From an uncultured Candidatus Saccharibacteria bacterium (GTDB lineage: Bacteria; Patescibacteriota; Saccharimonadia; Saccharimonadales; Saccharimonadaceae), in contig CAMZIL010000004.1 of NCBI GenBank assembly GCA_947307225.1, positions 1-64,000 of the forward strand: a stretch of 64,000 bases of DNA. Reading direction: 5' to 3'. The notes beneath the pieces are model-generated. The model was given only the letters and a program-made list of their open reading frames with translations, searched no databases and had not been told where the DNA came from. Position 1 is the stretch's first letter; each line of letters begins with the position of its first letter. Made by a program: the position numbers and the translations under genes. Positions 41,093 to 49,189 of this stretch are shown piece after piece.

Positions 41093-42841
41093 ATGTCAGA
41101 AGAATTAGTCATGAAGCAACGTCATACGCTCAGCCATATTATGGCCGCGGCGATTAAGCAGGTCTATTCTGGCATAACAACAATCCAGTTCGGTGTTGGC
41201 CCTGCGATTGATAATGGCTTTTATTACGATATTGATTTCGGCGGCGTGAAGGTTTCCGATGAGGATCTAAAGAAGATCGAAAAAGAGATGCGCAAGATTA
41301 TTGCGCAGAAACTTCCAATGGTCTACAGCGAAAAGTCTCGCGCAGAGGCTTTGAAGTGGGCAGAGGAGAATGGTCAGAAGTTCAAAGCCGAGCTTATCAA
41401 TGATTTGCCAGAGGATGAGACGATTTCATTCTATACGCTTGGCGATTTTGAGGATCTTTGCAAGGGGCCTCATGTTGAGGATACCGGTAAGGTTGGCGCA
41501 TTCAAACTTGAGAAGGTTGCTGGCGCATATTGGCGCGGTGACGAAAAGCGCGAGATGCTAACCCGTATCTATGGTTTAGCTTTCGAAACTCAGGAAGAGC
41601 TTGACGAATACATTAAGAAACAGGAAGAGGCAAAGCAGCGTGACCATCGCAAACTAGGTAAAGAGCTAGATTTATTCTGCTTCTCAGAGCTTGTTGGCTC
41701 CGGTTTGCCAATGTTTACTCCTCGCGGCACGATTCTCCGCAACGTTTTGAACGAATTTGCGCAGAGCTATCGTGTAAAGCGCGGCTACCAGAAGGTTTGC
41801 ATTCCGCATATTGCCTTGGTCGACCTATATAAGACCTCTGGCCATTATGAGAAGTTCCCAGAGATGCTCCAGTTTACGAGCCAGGAGAGTGGCGATCATC
41901 TCGCATTGAAGCCTGTAAACTGTCCGCATCACTCCCAGATTTATGCTTCTCAGCCACGTTCATACAAGGATTTGCCAATTAAGTACCTCGAGACGACGAT
42001 GGTCTATCGCGATGAACGTAAGGGTGAGCTCGGCGGCCTTAGCCGCGTGCGCGCGATTACGCAGGATGATTCGCATGTGTTCTGTACCGAAGGTCAGATT
42101 GGCGATATCTTTGGTGAGTTGATCGAGTCCGCACAGGATCTTTACCAGCGCATCGGTATGGACTTGAAGCTTCGCTTGAGCTTCCGCGACGATGGCGATG
42201 GCTATACCGGCACGCCAGAGATGTGGGAGAAGGCGCAGAGCGCAATCCAGGGCATGGCAGACAAATACGGTATCGAATATTACATCGGTATCGGCGAAGC
42301 TGCAATGTATGGTCCAAAGATGGACTTTATGGCAACGGATGCTTTGGGTCGCGAATGGCAGGTGGCAACGGTTCAGCTCGATTATGCAACGCCAACCCGC
42401 TTTGGCCTCGAATATACCGAGGCTGACGGCAGCAAAAAGACCCCTGTTATGGTCCACTGCGCATTGGTTGGTTCGATTGAGCGCTTTATGAGTGTCCTTA
42501 TCGAGCATGCGGCCGGTTGGTTCCCATTCTGGATGGCGCCAGAACAGCTACGCATCTTGACCGTTAATGATTCCGTAAACGAATATGTCGAAAAGATTAA
42601 GGCAGAGCTCGCTGATTTTGAGCTCGATATTCCAATTGAGCACAACAAGCTTCGCATGACGGTCGATGACCGCAATGAGAGCCTTGGCAAGAAGATCCGC
42701 GAAGCGACCAAGATGAAGATTCCTTGCGTCTTGATTGTCGGTCCGAAAGACGTCGAGGCCGGTGAAGTCTCCGTGCGTTTGCGCGATTCTGAGCAAAAAG
42801 TGAAGCTCGCAGAACTTAAAGATTTCCTGCGCGCGCTTTAG
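41093..42841 (+). CDS. thrS: threonyl-tRNA synthetase without TGS domain
   Basis: Class II synthetase that charges tRNA-Thr and edits mis-attached Ser. It begins directly with the editing domain (HTLSHIMAAAIKQVY with the HxxxH site, and CKGPHVEDTG); the ubiquitin-like TGS domain of about 60 residues found in most homologues is missing. The catalytic core has NCPHHSQIY, YRDERKGELGGLSRVRAITQDDSHVFC and GPKMDF, and the anticodon-binding domain closes the protein. Length is 582 against about 640 usually. The ATG follows AAAGGGCAGCG; a TAAAAT box lies about 35 bases upstream. Confidence 0.95.
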   Translation: MSEELVMKQRHTLSHIMAAAIKQVYSGITTIQFGVGPAIDNGFYYDIDFGGVKVSDEDLKKIEKEMRKIIAQKLPMVYSEKSRAEALKWAEENGQKFKAELINDLPEDETISFYTLGDFEDLCKGPHVEDTGKVGAFKLEKVAGAYWRGDEKREMLTRIYGLAFETQEELDEYIKKQEEAKQRDHRKLGKELDLFCFSELVGSGLPMFTPRGTILRNVLNEFAQSYRVKRGYQKVCIPHIALVDLYKTSGHYEKFPEMLQFTSQESGDHLALKPVNCPHHSQIYASQPRSYKDLPIKYLETTMVYRDERKGELGGLSRVRAITQDDSHVFCTEGQIGDIFGELIESAQDLYQRIGMDLKLRLSFRDDGDGYTGTPEMWEKAQSAIQGMADKYGIEYYIGIGEAAMYGPKMDFMATDALGREWQVATVQLDYATPTRFGLEYTEADGSKKTPVMVHCALVGSIERFMSVLIEHAAGWFPFWMAPEQLRILTVNDSVNEYVEKIKAELADFELDIPIEHNKLRMTVDDRNESLGKKIREATKMKIPCVLIVGPKDVEAGEVSVRLRDSEQKVKLAELKDFLRAL

Positions 42842-42858
42842 TCGAGAATAACAGCAAG

Positions 42859-42885
42859 AGCCCCCTCCTTACCGAGGGGGCTTTG
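42859..42885 (+). terminator. terminator after thrS
   Basis: AGCCCCCTC-CTTACC-GAGGGGGCT then TTG; a 9-bp stem with a weak T run. Confidence 0.75.
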
Positions 42886-42945
42886 TTGAATTTTTGGGCA
42901 TTTTGTGGCATAATATAAGAATAAGTTGGCGTGTTTTTTCGCCGA
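42886..42945 (+). promoter_or_regulatory. promoter and 5'-terminal hairpin of genes 42992-43522
   Basis: TTGAAT (42886..42891), 17-base spacer, CATAAT (42909..42914). About five bases after the predicted start, TTGGCG (42926..42931) pairs with CGCCGA (42940..42945). Confidence 0.65.
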
Positions 42946-42991
42946 AGTTGCTTTATAGTTTATTTTCAGTTCCTAAGAAGGAGGGAGCGCG

Positions 42992-43525
42992 ATGAGGGTG
43001 GTCATTATTGTTTCACTCGTTTTACTGGTGTTGGGGACGATGATTTTAGTCCTCTATGTCTTGGCTAGCGAGGCTTTGACGAAATCACTATTGCCTTGGC
43101 AGAAAGAACAGGCCAAGAGAAAACTTAAAGCTCTAAAACAGTATGTTGATACTGACACGCGTGAGTTCTATCTCATGCGCCTGCTGCGAGATGCTGGTGC
43201 GCCCTATGAAATCAAGCCAACTGATACGCAGTTTTGTCTCCCGAAGAAGGGAGAATACTTGTCTCTGGACATCTGCGACCGAGACGATTTGAACGGATCG
43301 ACCTTTACGGCGGCGAGTAGAATTTGGCGGCTCAGACGACGGATGTGGTTTGACTGCTACTTTGGCCCCCGTGAGAAAATCTGGTCGTTTAGCGACCATG
43401 ACAAGAGTAATTACTATTGGATTAGCGCTAAAAATGCGATGCTCCCGGATAATGTGTATATCACCGAGCGAGCAATCATGGTAATTTACGACATATGTAA
43501 TGACGGAAGGGGTGGCTTTATATGA
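42992..43525 (+). CDS. single-pass membrane protein, first of a tandem paralogue pair
   Basis: A 177-residue protein with an N-terminal membrane helix (residues 3-26), then SLLPWQKEQAKRK and a cytoplasmic or outer domain with FYLMRLLRDAGAPYEIKPTD and QFCLPKKGEYLSLDICD. The following gene has the same plan and related motifs (FLSDIKAPDMF, RICTPETGVFLDLYF), so the pair looks like an old duplication. No known family was recognised. The ATG follows AAGGAGGG. It has its own promoter with a 5' stem-loop. It overlaps the next gene by four bases. Confidence 0.75.
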   Translation: MRVVIIVSLVLLVLGTMILVLYVLASEALTKSLLPWQKEQAKRKLKALKQYVDTDTREFYLMRLLRDAGAPYEIKPTDTQFCLPKKGEYLSLDICDRDDLNGSTFTAASRIWRLRRRMWFDCYFGPREKIWSFSDHDKSNYYWISAKNAMLPDNVYITERAIMVIYDICNDGRGGFI

Positions 43526-44067
43526 AAATTGTGTTCATTGTTGCAGTTGTACTGATGTGGGTGGCGGCAATAGTCATCTATGACGCAAAGGCGCATCTGA
43601 ATCTGATTTGGTGGCCCTGGACGAACAAGTCCCATCAAATGAAGCTCCTCCAGGAAGACAAGCCTGAAATCGCGATGGAAAAGTATATGTCACAGGACGG
43701 TTTCTTTGACATCGTGAGCTTTCTGTCGGACATCAAGGCGCCGGATATGTTTCGAGTGCGGGAAAAGGACAAAAAGATGCGAATTTGCACGCCGGAAACA
43801 GGGGTATTTCTTGATTTGTATTTTTCAATGACAGAAGACCAAAAGATGCTTTCGCGTATCAAGCGCGTGCGCGTTCGAAACGTCTTTGAGTATCTATTCA
43901 TGCCAAGCAAGGAGCTCTATTCGGCCTCTTCGGAAGAAGACGGCATGGAGCCGTGTTATGAATATGTGATGCATGACCCGCGAGAACAAATCGAGTGCGA
44001 TTTTATGCTGACCGGCTATGCGCTGGACATGTTCTACTACGAGATGCTTGCTTGTGTTGGGAAATGA
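43522..44067 (+). CDS. single-pass membrane protein, second paralogue
   Basis: A 181-residue protein: membrane helix (residues 3-20), WWPWTNKSHQMK, then FFDIVSFLSDIKAPDMFRV and RICTPETGVFLDLYF, which line up with the first paralogue (APxxxxV, CxPxxGxxLDL). The two share an ATGA overlap and are co-translated. The extra C-terminal region has several acidic and Cys residues. Function is unknown; a hetero-oligomer with its partner is a reasonable guess. Confidence 0.75.
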   Translation: MKIVFIVAVVLMWVAAIVIYDAKAHLNLIWWPWTNKSHQMKLLQEDKPEIAMEKYMSQDGFFDIVSFLSDIKAPDMFRVREKDKKMRICTPETGVFLDLYFSMTEDQKMLSRIKRVRVRNVFEYLFMPSKELYSASSEEDGMEPCYEYVMHDPREQIECDFMLTGYALDMFYYEMLACVGK

Positions 44068-44082
44068 AAAAAAGACTAAATT

Positions 44083-44108
44083 GAGGCGTTTCTTTGACGC
44101 CTCTTTTT
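44083..44108 (+). terminator. terminator after the paralogue pair
   Basis: GAGGCGT-TTCTTTG-ACGCCTC followed by TTTTT; it is only four bases before the -10 box of the helicase gene. Confidence 0.88.
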
Positions 44109-44125
44109 AGTGTAAAATAGATTGT

Positions 44126-46072
44126 ATGACTGAAATTTTGTCGGGTTTAAACAAAGCGCAGCAAGAGGCAGTTTTGACGAAGACTGGCCCAGTTTTGATT
44201 TTGGCAGGCGCTGGATCCGGCAAAACAAAGACTTTGACGCATAGAATCGCGGCATTGATTGAGGGCGGGGTGTTGCCGAGCGAGATTTTGGCATTAACAT
44301 TCACGAACAAGGCGGCGCGCGAGATGCGCGAGCGCTTGGCGCGATTGCTTGGGCGTGAGAATTCCTTTAGTTTTATGCCTTGGATGGGCACTTTTCACTC
44401 AATTTGTGTAAAGATTTTGCGCATTGAGGCTGAGAATGTTGGGCTAGATAAGAGCTTTGTGATTTACGACACGGATGATCGCTTGGCGCTAATCAAAAGA
44501 GCGATGAAAGAGCTGCAAATTAGCGACAAAAGCGTAAAACCGCGCGCGGCTGAGGCATCGATTTCGAAGGCGAAAAATGAGGGTAAAGAGCCGGACGAGA
44601 TGCTGGCGGAGTCGTACTATCCGAACCAGCAGCAGATTGCGCGAATTTATGGCCGCTATGAAGAGATGCGCAAGGGCGCAAATGCGGTAGATTTCGATGA
44701 TTTGTTGCTTTATGTGGCACGTTTATTGCGCGAGCGCAAAGATGTGCGCGAGAAGTGGCGCAATCGTTTTAAGCACATTTTGATTGATGAGTATCAGGAT
44801 ACGAACCATATTCAGTACGAGATCGTTAAGTTACTCGTGAATGAGGAGCGTAATATCTGCTGCGTTGGTGACGACTGGCAGTCGATTTACTCATGGCGCG
44901 GGGCAGATTTTACGAATATTTTGAACTTTGAGCGCGATTTCCCAGGGGCGAAAGTTATCAAGTTGGAGCAGAACTATCGTTCGACACAGAACATTTTGGA
45001 TGCTGCGCAGATGGTCATTACGAAGAATACCCAGCGTAGCGACAAGACGCTATTTACGGAGGCCGGGAAGGGTGCTCCGATTACAATTCAGCAGGCGCGT
45101 GACGAGCAAGATGAGGCTAGGTGGGTGGCGATGCAGATTCGCAAAACGCGCCGTCCGCTCTCGGATTTTGCGGTTTTGTACCGTACGAATGCGCAGTCGC
45201 AGGCGTTTGAGCGTGCATTTATGGACTATAGAATTCCGTACAAGTTGGTCGGTGGCGTACGCTTCTACGATCGCAAGGAAATCCGCGATATCGTGGCGTA
45301 TTTGCATCTTATTGTGAATCCGCGTGACGTAGTGTCGTTAGCTCGCATTATTAACGTGCCGGCGCGTGGAATTGGTGAAAAATCTGTTCAAAAGATTCTC
45401 GAGGGAAATATTGCGGGATTGACGGCGAAAACTGCTGCCGCGTATGAGCGCTTCACGGGCGTTCTGAGCGCTTTGCGTGAGAAAAACGCATCTGGAGTCG
45501 GTCCGGCCGATATCATTGAAGAATTGCTGCGTAAAATCGATTACAGGAGCTATTTGGATGACGGGGATAAGCTAAAGGCTGAAGAGCGCAACGAAAACTT
45601 AACGGTGCTCATTGGTGAGGCGGGCGCGTATGAGACTTTGGATGAGTTTTTGGCGGATGCGGCTCTGATGTCGTCTTCGGATGAAGAGGCGGGGAAGGAT
45701 GCGGTGACGCTGATGACCCTACATGCTGCGAAGGGCTTGGAATTTCCAGTCGTATTCCTCGTAGGCCTAGAGGAGGGATTGTTGCCACATGTCCGCTCGA
45801 TGGAGGAGTCGCTCGAGGATATTGAGGAAGAACGACGCCTCGCCTACGTTGGCATGACGCGTGCGATGCAGGAGCTTTTCCTTAGTTATGCGAATTCGCG
45901 TTTTATGTTTGGCGGCCGTAATTACAACTTCCCATCGAGGTTTTTGACTGACCTTGGATATAACCCTTATGGGAAGCGTGATGTGGACGGTGACGGCTTT
46001 AATGATTTTGATGATGACGATGATTTTGGCGCCGACGATCCATTCCCGGACGACGGGCCGATCTACGAATAG
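44126..46072 (+). CDS. UvrD/PcrA-type DNA helicase
   Basis: Superfamily 1A 3'-5' helicase used in repair and replication restart. Walker A is AGAGSGKT (residues 27-34), motif Ia TFTNKAAREM, motif II LIDEYQDTN, motif III GDDWQSIYSWRGAD, motif IV/V RTNAQS and TLHAAKGLEF, motif VI YVGMTRA. Length is 648, slightly short of typical PcrA (about 720), with an acidic Asp-rich tail instead of the usual Tudor-like C-terminal region. TAAAAT (44113..44118) ends seven bases before the ATG, so it is leaderless. It is a single-gene unit. Confidence 0.93.
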   Translation: MTEILSGLNKAQQEAVLTKTGPVLILAGAGSGKTKTLTHRIAALIEGGVLPSEILALTFTNKAAREMRERLARLLGRENSFSFMPWMGTFHSICVKILRIEAENVGLDKSFVIYDTDDRLALIKRAMKELQISDKSVKPRAAEASISKAKNEGKEPDEMLAESYYPNQQQIARIYGRYEEMRKGANAVDFDDLLLYVARLLRERKDVREKWRNRFKHILIDEYQDTNHIQYEIVKLLVNEERNICCVGDDWQSIYSWRGADFTNILNFERDFPGAKVIKLEQNYRSTQNILDAAQMVITKNTQRSDKTLFTEAGKGAPITIQQARDEQDEARWVAMQIRKTRRPLSDFAVLYRTNAQSQAFERAFMDYRIPYKLVGGVRFYDRKEIRDIVAYLHLIVNPRDVVSLARIINVPARGIGEKSVQKILEGNIAGLTAKTAAAYERFTGVLSALREKNASGVGPADIIEELLRKIDYRSYLDDGDKLKAEERNENLTVLIGEAGAYETLDEFLADAALMSSSDEEAGKDAVTLMTLHAAKGLEFPVVFLVGLEEGLLPHVRSMEESLEDIEEERRLAYVGMTRAMQELFLSYANSRFMFGGRNYNFPSRFLTDLGYNPYGKRDVDGDGFNDFDDDDDFGADDPFPDDGPIYE

Positions 46073-46079
46073 TTTCATC

Positions 46080-46165
46080 TTGTGCTAATCTGTCGATTGT
46101 GATATAATTGCAGCAATATTAGCTCAGCAGAAGACGACTCTACAGAGAGAATAACGTGCTTCTGC
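46080..46165 (+). promoter_or_regulatory. promoter and leader hairpin of rpsF operon
   Basis: TTGTGC (46080..46085), 17-base spacer, TATAAT (46103..46108). The 70-base leader has GCAGAAG (46127..46133) pairing with CTTCTGC (46159..46165) around an inner CTCT-ACAG-AGAG hairpin. Many bacteria control this operon by S6:S18 binding to such a leader, but the CCG loop of that motif is not evident here. Confidence 0.6.
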
Positions 46166-46184
46166 TTTAACCAAAGGAGTGTTC

Positions 46185-46532
46185 ATGAAAGAATACGAAC
46201 TAACCGTGCTCATTCATCCTGATCTAGAGATGAATCTCGAGCCGGCAACCGACAAGATCAAGGCTTTGATCGAGGGCAATGGCGGTAAGATCGCCAAGGA
46301 AGCCAACGAGGGCAAAAAGCGCCTCGCTTATCAGATCAAGGGCCAGGATTTCGCGGTTTACTACTATTACGAATTGGAACTTCCTGCAGCTGCACCAGCG
46401 AAGATTTCTTCCGTGCTCAACATTACGGACGAAGCTATCCGCTACTTGCTAGTCGCAAAGGATCCACGTCGTGAGAAGCTCATGGCAAAACGCCAAGAGC
46501 GCAAAGCGCAAGAAGAAAAAGAGGAGGAATAA
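46185..46532 (+). CDS. rpsF: 30S ribosomal protein S6
   Basis: Binds S18 in the platform of the small subunit. MKEYELTVLIHPDLEMN at the start, GKKRLAYQIKGQDFAVYYYYELE in the middle and ITDEAIRYLLVAKD near the end are typical; a Lys/Glu-rich tail follows. Length is 115 residues. The ATG at 46185 follows AAAGGAG by five bases; a GTG at 46179 overlaps that site. First gene of rpsF-ssb-rpsR, the widespread order. Confidence 0.95.
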   Translation: MKEYELTVLIHPDLEMNLEPATDKIKALIEGNGGKIAKEANEGKKRLAYQIKGQDFAVYYYYELELPAAAPAKISSVLNITDEAIRYLLVAKDPRREKLMAKRQERKAQEEKEEE

Positions 46533-46535
46533 AAA

Positions 46536-46973
46536 ATGGCGCGAGGTTTTAGCAAAGTTATAATTGTGGGCAACATTACTAGGGATCCAGAACTACGTTC
46601 TACTCCAAGTGGTACGCAGGTTTGTGGCTTCTCCGTTGCGGTTAATCGCAATTATCGTGATGGCTCTGGTGAGCAAAAAGAGAATGTTTCGTTCTTTGAT
46701 TGTTCTGCTTGGGGCAAATCCGGCGAACTTATCGCGCAGTACGCAAAGAAGGGTAGCGGCATCCTCGTTTCCGGTCGTCTAGAACAGCGTAGCTGGGAAG
46801 ACAAGGAAGGTCAAAAGCGCTCCCGCGTTGAAATCGTCGTCGAAGATTTCAACTTCATCGGTGGTAATGGTGACGGTGGCAATGCTGGCGGCGGCAAGAG
46901 CGCTGCTTCTAGCGACGTCGCACCAGATGATATCAGCGATGAGCCAATTGATTTAAGTGAAATTCCATTTTAG
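46536..46973 (+). CDS. ssb: single-stranded DNA-binding protein
   Basis: A 145-residue OB-fold protein that coats single-stranded DNA. It begins [21 protein letters not shown], continues with [29 protein letters not shown] and [21 protein letters not shown] Gly-rich linker leads to the acidic tail [13 protein letters not shown], the partner-binding tip that in other bacteria ends DDDIPF. It lies between rpsF and rpsR. Confidence 0.96.
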   Translation: MARGFSKVIIVGNITRDPELRSTPSGTQVCGFSVAVNRNYRDGSGEQKENVSFFDCSAWGKSGELIAQYAKKGSGILVSGRLEQRSWEDKEGQKRSRVEIVVEDFNFIGGNGDGGNAGGGKSAASSDVAPDDISDEPIDLSEIPF

Positions 46974-46984
46974 AAAGGTTAAGG

Positions 46985-47182
46985 ATGAGAAAATACAAGA
47001 ATGATCCAGATATGTATTTCGATTATCGCGATGTAAAGACCTTGCAGCGCTATGTCGATGCATATGGCCGCATTGAGCCAATCAGCAAGACTGGTCTTTC
47101 GGCAAAGCAGCAGCGCCAACTAGCTGTAGCTGTTAAGCGCGCACGCCATCTAGCATTAATGCCATTTGTAGCAAGCGCATAG
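46985..47182 (+). CDS. rpsR: 30S ribosomal protein S18
   Basis: A 65-residue protein with [18 protein letters not shown] and [30 protein letters not shown], the S18 signature. It lacks the Cys residues of zinc-type S18. Last gene of the ribosomal trio; the start follows AAAGGTTAAGG. efp follows 12 bases later and may be read through. Confidence 0.95.
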   Translation: MRKYKNDPDMYFDYRDVKTLQRYVDAYGRIEPISKTGLSAKQQRQLAVAVKRARHLALMPFVASA

Positions 47183-47194
47183 TGAGGTTCGAAT

Positions 47195-47755
47195 ATGTAC
47201 GGACCAACTGATTTGAAGAAAAACACCTTGATTACCCTTGATGGTCAGCCATACAAGGTGATCGAGTACTCCCAGAAAGTTATGGGTCGCGGTGGTAGCA
47301 TCGTGAACGTTAAGGTTAAAAACCTTATCACGGGTGCATTGCTCCCAAAGACTTTCAAGGGTCAGGAAAAGATTGAGCCAGCAGAGGTTACGAACCAGAC
47401 TGTTCAGTACCTCTACAATGATGGCGAGAAGTTCTACTTCATGGATCCAACCAGCTTTGAGCAGTATGAGCTCGCTGCCGATATGGTCGGTGACGCAAAA
47501 GACTTCCTCAAAGAGGGTTCTGAGGCAGAAATTCAGTTTTATAGCGAAATGCCAATCAACCTAAACCTTCCAAAGAACGTTTGGTTGACGGTCGAGTATA
47601 CCGAGACGGCAGTGAAGGGTGATACTTCCTCTTCCATCGTCAAGGATGCAAAGCTTGAGACTGGCGTTGTCGTGAAGGTACCAGCATTCATCAAGACTGG
47701 CGACGTCGTATCGATTGATACGGAGACTTACGCTTATCGTGAACGTCAAAAATAA
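47195..47755 (+). CDS. efp: translation elongation factor P, Arg at the tip
   Basis: Relieves ribosomes stalled at consecutive prolines. Three beta-barrel domains, 186 residues. The tip loop reads VMGRGGS, with Arg32 at the place of the modified Lys of most EF-P proteins; Arg at this place is rhamnosylated by EarP in Pseudomonas-type bacteria, but no EarP is seen here. Otherwise it is typical (FMDPTSFEQYEL, NLPKNVWLTVEYTE, LETGVVVKVPAFIKTGD). miaA begins within its last codons. Confidence 0.94.
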   Translation: MYGPTDLKKNTLITLDGQPYKVIEYSQKVMGRGGSIVNVKVKNLITGALLPKTFKGQEKIEPAEVTNQTVQYLYNDGEKFYFMDPTSFEQYELAADMVGDAKDFLKEGSEAEIQFYSEMPINLNLPKNVWLTVEYTETAVKGDTSSSIVKDAKLETGVVVKVPAFIKTGDVVSIDTETYAYRERQK

Positions 47756-48524
47756 AACTAGTGATGGCCGGGAGCTTCTAGACCAGAAAATCCCGGTCAT
47801 TATTGGTCCCACGGGGTCGGGTAAGACGGGGCTATCAATAGATGTAGCTTTGGAGCTCGAGCGACGTGGGATTTTTGATGGCTGCGAAATCATATCGGCC
47901 GATTCGCGTGCGATCTATAAGGACATGGATATTGGCACGGCGAAACCGACGGCAGAGGAGATGCGCGGCGTGCCACATTGGGGGATTGATTTGGTCGGGC
48001 CGGGTGAACGGTTCACGGTCGCCGATTTTAAGGCCTATACTGAACAAAAAATTAAAGAAATTATTCAACGAGGGCATTTGCCAATAATTGCAGGCGGAAC
48101 AGGGCTTTATGTTGACGCTGTGATATATAATTATTCATTTTCCGAAAACGCGAAAAAAAGTTATGCAGATCGTGAGCAAATGAGTGATCGATTTTTGGTC
48201 GTTGGCATTGATTGGCCGCGCGATGTGCTGCGCGAACGTCTGCGCCAACGTGCGTTGCAATTTTTTGATCAGCCGATTGAGGATGAGTGTAAAAAAGTTG
48301 CAGCCGAGTATGGTTGGGATTGCCAGGCCATGAAGTCCAATATTTACCCGATTGTTCAGGATATGATGGATGGCAAGATTACTCGCGAGGAAGCGATTGA
48401 GCTATTCATTACGGATGATTGGCATTTGGCTAAAAGACAGCTTACTTGGTTCAAGCGCAATCCAAATATTGTATGGTTGCCGCTTTCTGAAGCAAAAGAT
48501 TATATTTTGAACACTTACGCTTAA
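47739..48524 (+). CDS. miaA: tRNA dimethylallyltransferase
   Basis: Adds the isopentenyl-type group to A37 of tRNAs reading UNN codons. Walker A is IIGPTGSGKTGLS, followed by IISADSRAIYKDMDIGTAKPT and IAGGTGLYVDAVIYNY; the end has LAKRQLTWFKRNPNIVWL. Length is about 261 residues. The start is uncertain: GTG at 47739 overlaps the end of efp by 17 bases and lacks a clear ribosome site, but no ATG occurs before the P-loop. Translational coupling to efp is likely. Confidence 0.92.
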   Translation: MNVKNKTSDGRELLDQKIPVIIGPTGSGKTGLSIDVALELERRGIFDGCEIISADSRAIYKDMDIGTAKPTAEEMRGVPHWGIDLVGPGERFTVADFKAYTEQKIKEIIQRGHLPIIAGGTGLYVDAVIYNYSFSENAKKSYADREQMSDRFLVVGIDWPRDVLRERLRQRALQFFDQPIEDECKKVAAEYGWDCQAMKSNIYPIVQDMMDGKITREEAIELFITDDWHLAKRQLTWFKRNPNIVWLPLSEAKDYILNTYA

Positions 48525-48559
48525 TAATTTTTTATGCTGTGTGCTAAAATATTATTAAT

Positions 48560-49180
48560 ATGAGCAAAGAAAACGCAATGCCATTAGAAAAACTATTTGG
48601 CTCAAAGACGAGGGCTAAACTTTTAGCACTTTTCTTTGAAAACACCGAGAAATCATACTATGTTCGCGAGATTACTCGTGTAATTGAGGAACAAATTAAC
48701 TCAGTTCGTCGTGAATTGACGAATTTGTCCGCACTAGGTCTCGTAAAAATTGAGAACTATGAGAACAAAGTTTATTATTCGGCAAACATGAAGCACCCAT
48801 TTGCGCGCCCAATGACGGAAATCTTTGCTCGCTCCAGCGCAATGAACTACGCAACTGACGACCAAAAGGTCGAGGTAAAGCGTTCTTCGGTTTGGGAAAC
48901 TTATGTCCGCCCAGTTGCAAACCTTGTTTCGGCACTTATTATTACGAATCGTATTCCTGGTCAGGATGGCTTGGACCTATTAATTATTGGTGATAATCGT
49001 ACGCACAAGCTTACGCATTGGGCTGAGGTTGTCGAAAAACGCCAAGGAAAGCCGCTCAGCTATGCTATTATGAGTCGCGAGGACTTCATTTATCGTCGTA
49101 GCGTGAGAGACCGATACCTGATGGACAACGTTTTCTCCCTGCAGATTAGCGAAAAATATGACCCAGAAAAGATACTATAA
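48560..49180 (+). CDS. winged-helix regulator-like protein
   Basis: A 206-residue protein. The first 80 residues form a winged helix-turn-helix (LFGSKTRAKLLALFFENTEKSYYVREITRVI, SVRRELTNLSALGLVKIE), the type found before nucleotidyltransferase-like domains. The C-terminal part (LVSALIITNRIPGQDGLDLLIIGDN...KPLSYAIMSREDFIYRRSVRDRYL) resembles those degenerate nucleotidyltransferase folds. It may be a local transcription factor. AT-rich -10-like boxes lie 4-9 bases before the ATG, so the leader is short or absent. The MBL-like gene follows 9 bases later in the same operon. Confidence 0.72.
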   Translation: MSKENAMPLEKLFGSKTRAKLLALFFENTEKSYYVREITRVIEEQINSVRRELTNLSALGLVKIENYENKVYYSANMKHPFARPMTEIFARSSAMNYATDDQKVEVKRSSVWETYVRPVANLVSALIITNRIPGQDGLDLLIIGDNRTHKLTHWAEVVEKRQGKPLSYAIMSREDFIYRRSVRDRYLMDNVFSLQISEKYDPEKIL

Positions 49181-49189
49181 GGAGTAAAT

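Noticed and set aside
46109-46184. A textbook S6:S18 leader motif before rpsF
   Set aside because: A hairpin is present but the conserved CCG-containing loop was not found, so only a leader hairpin is reported.
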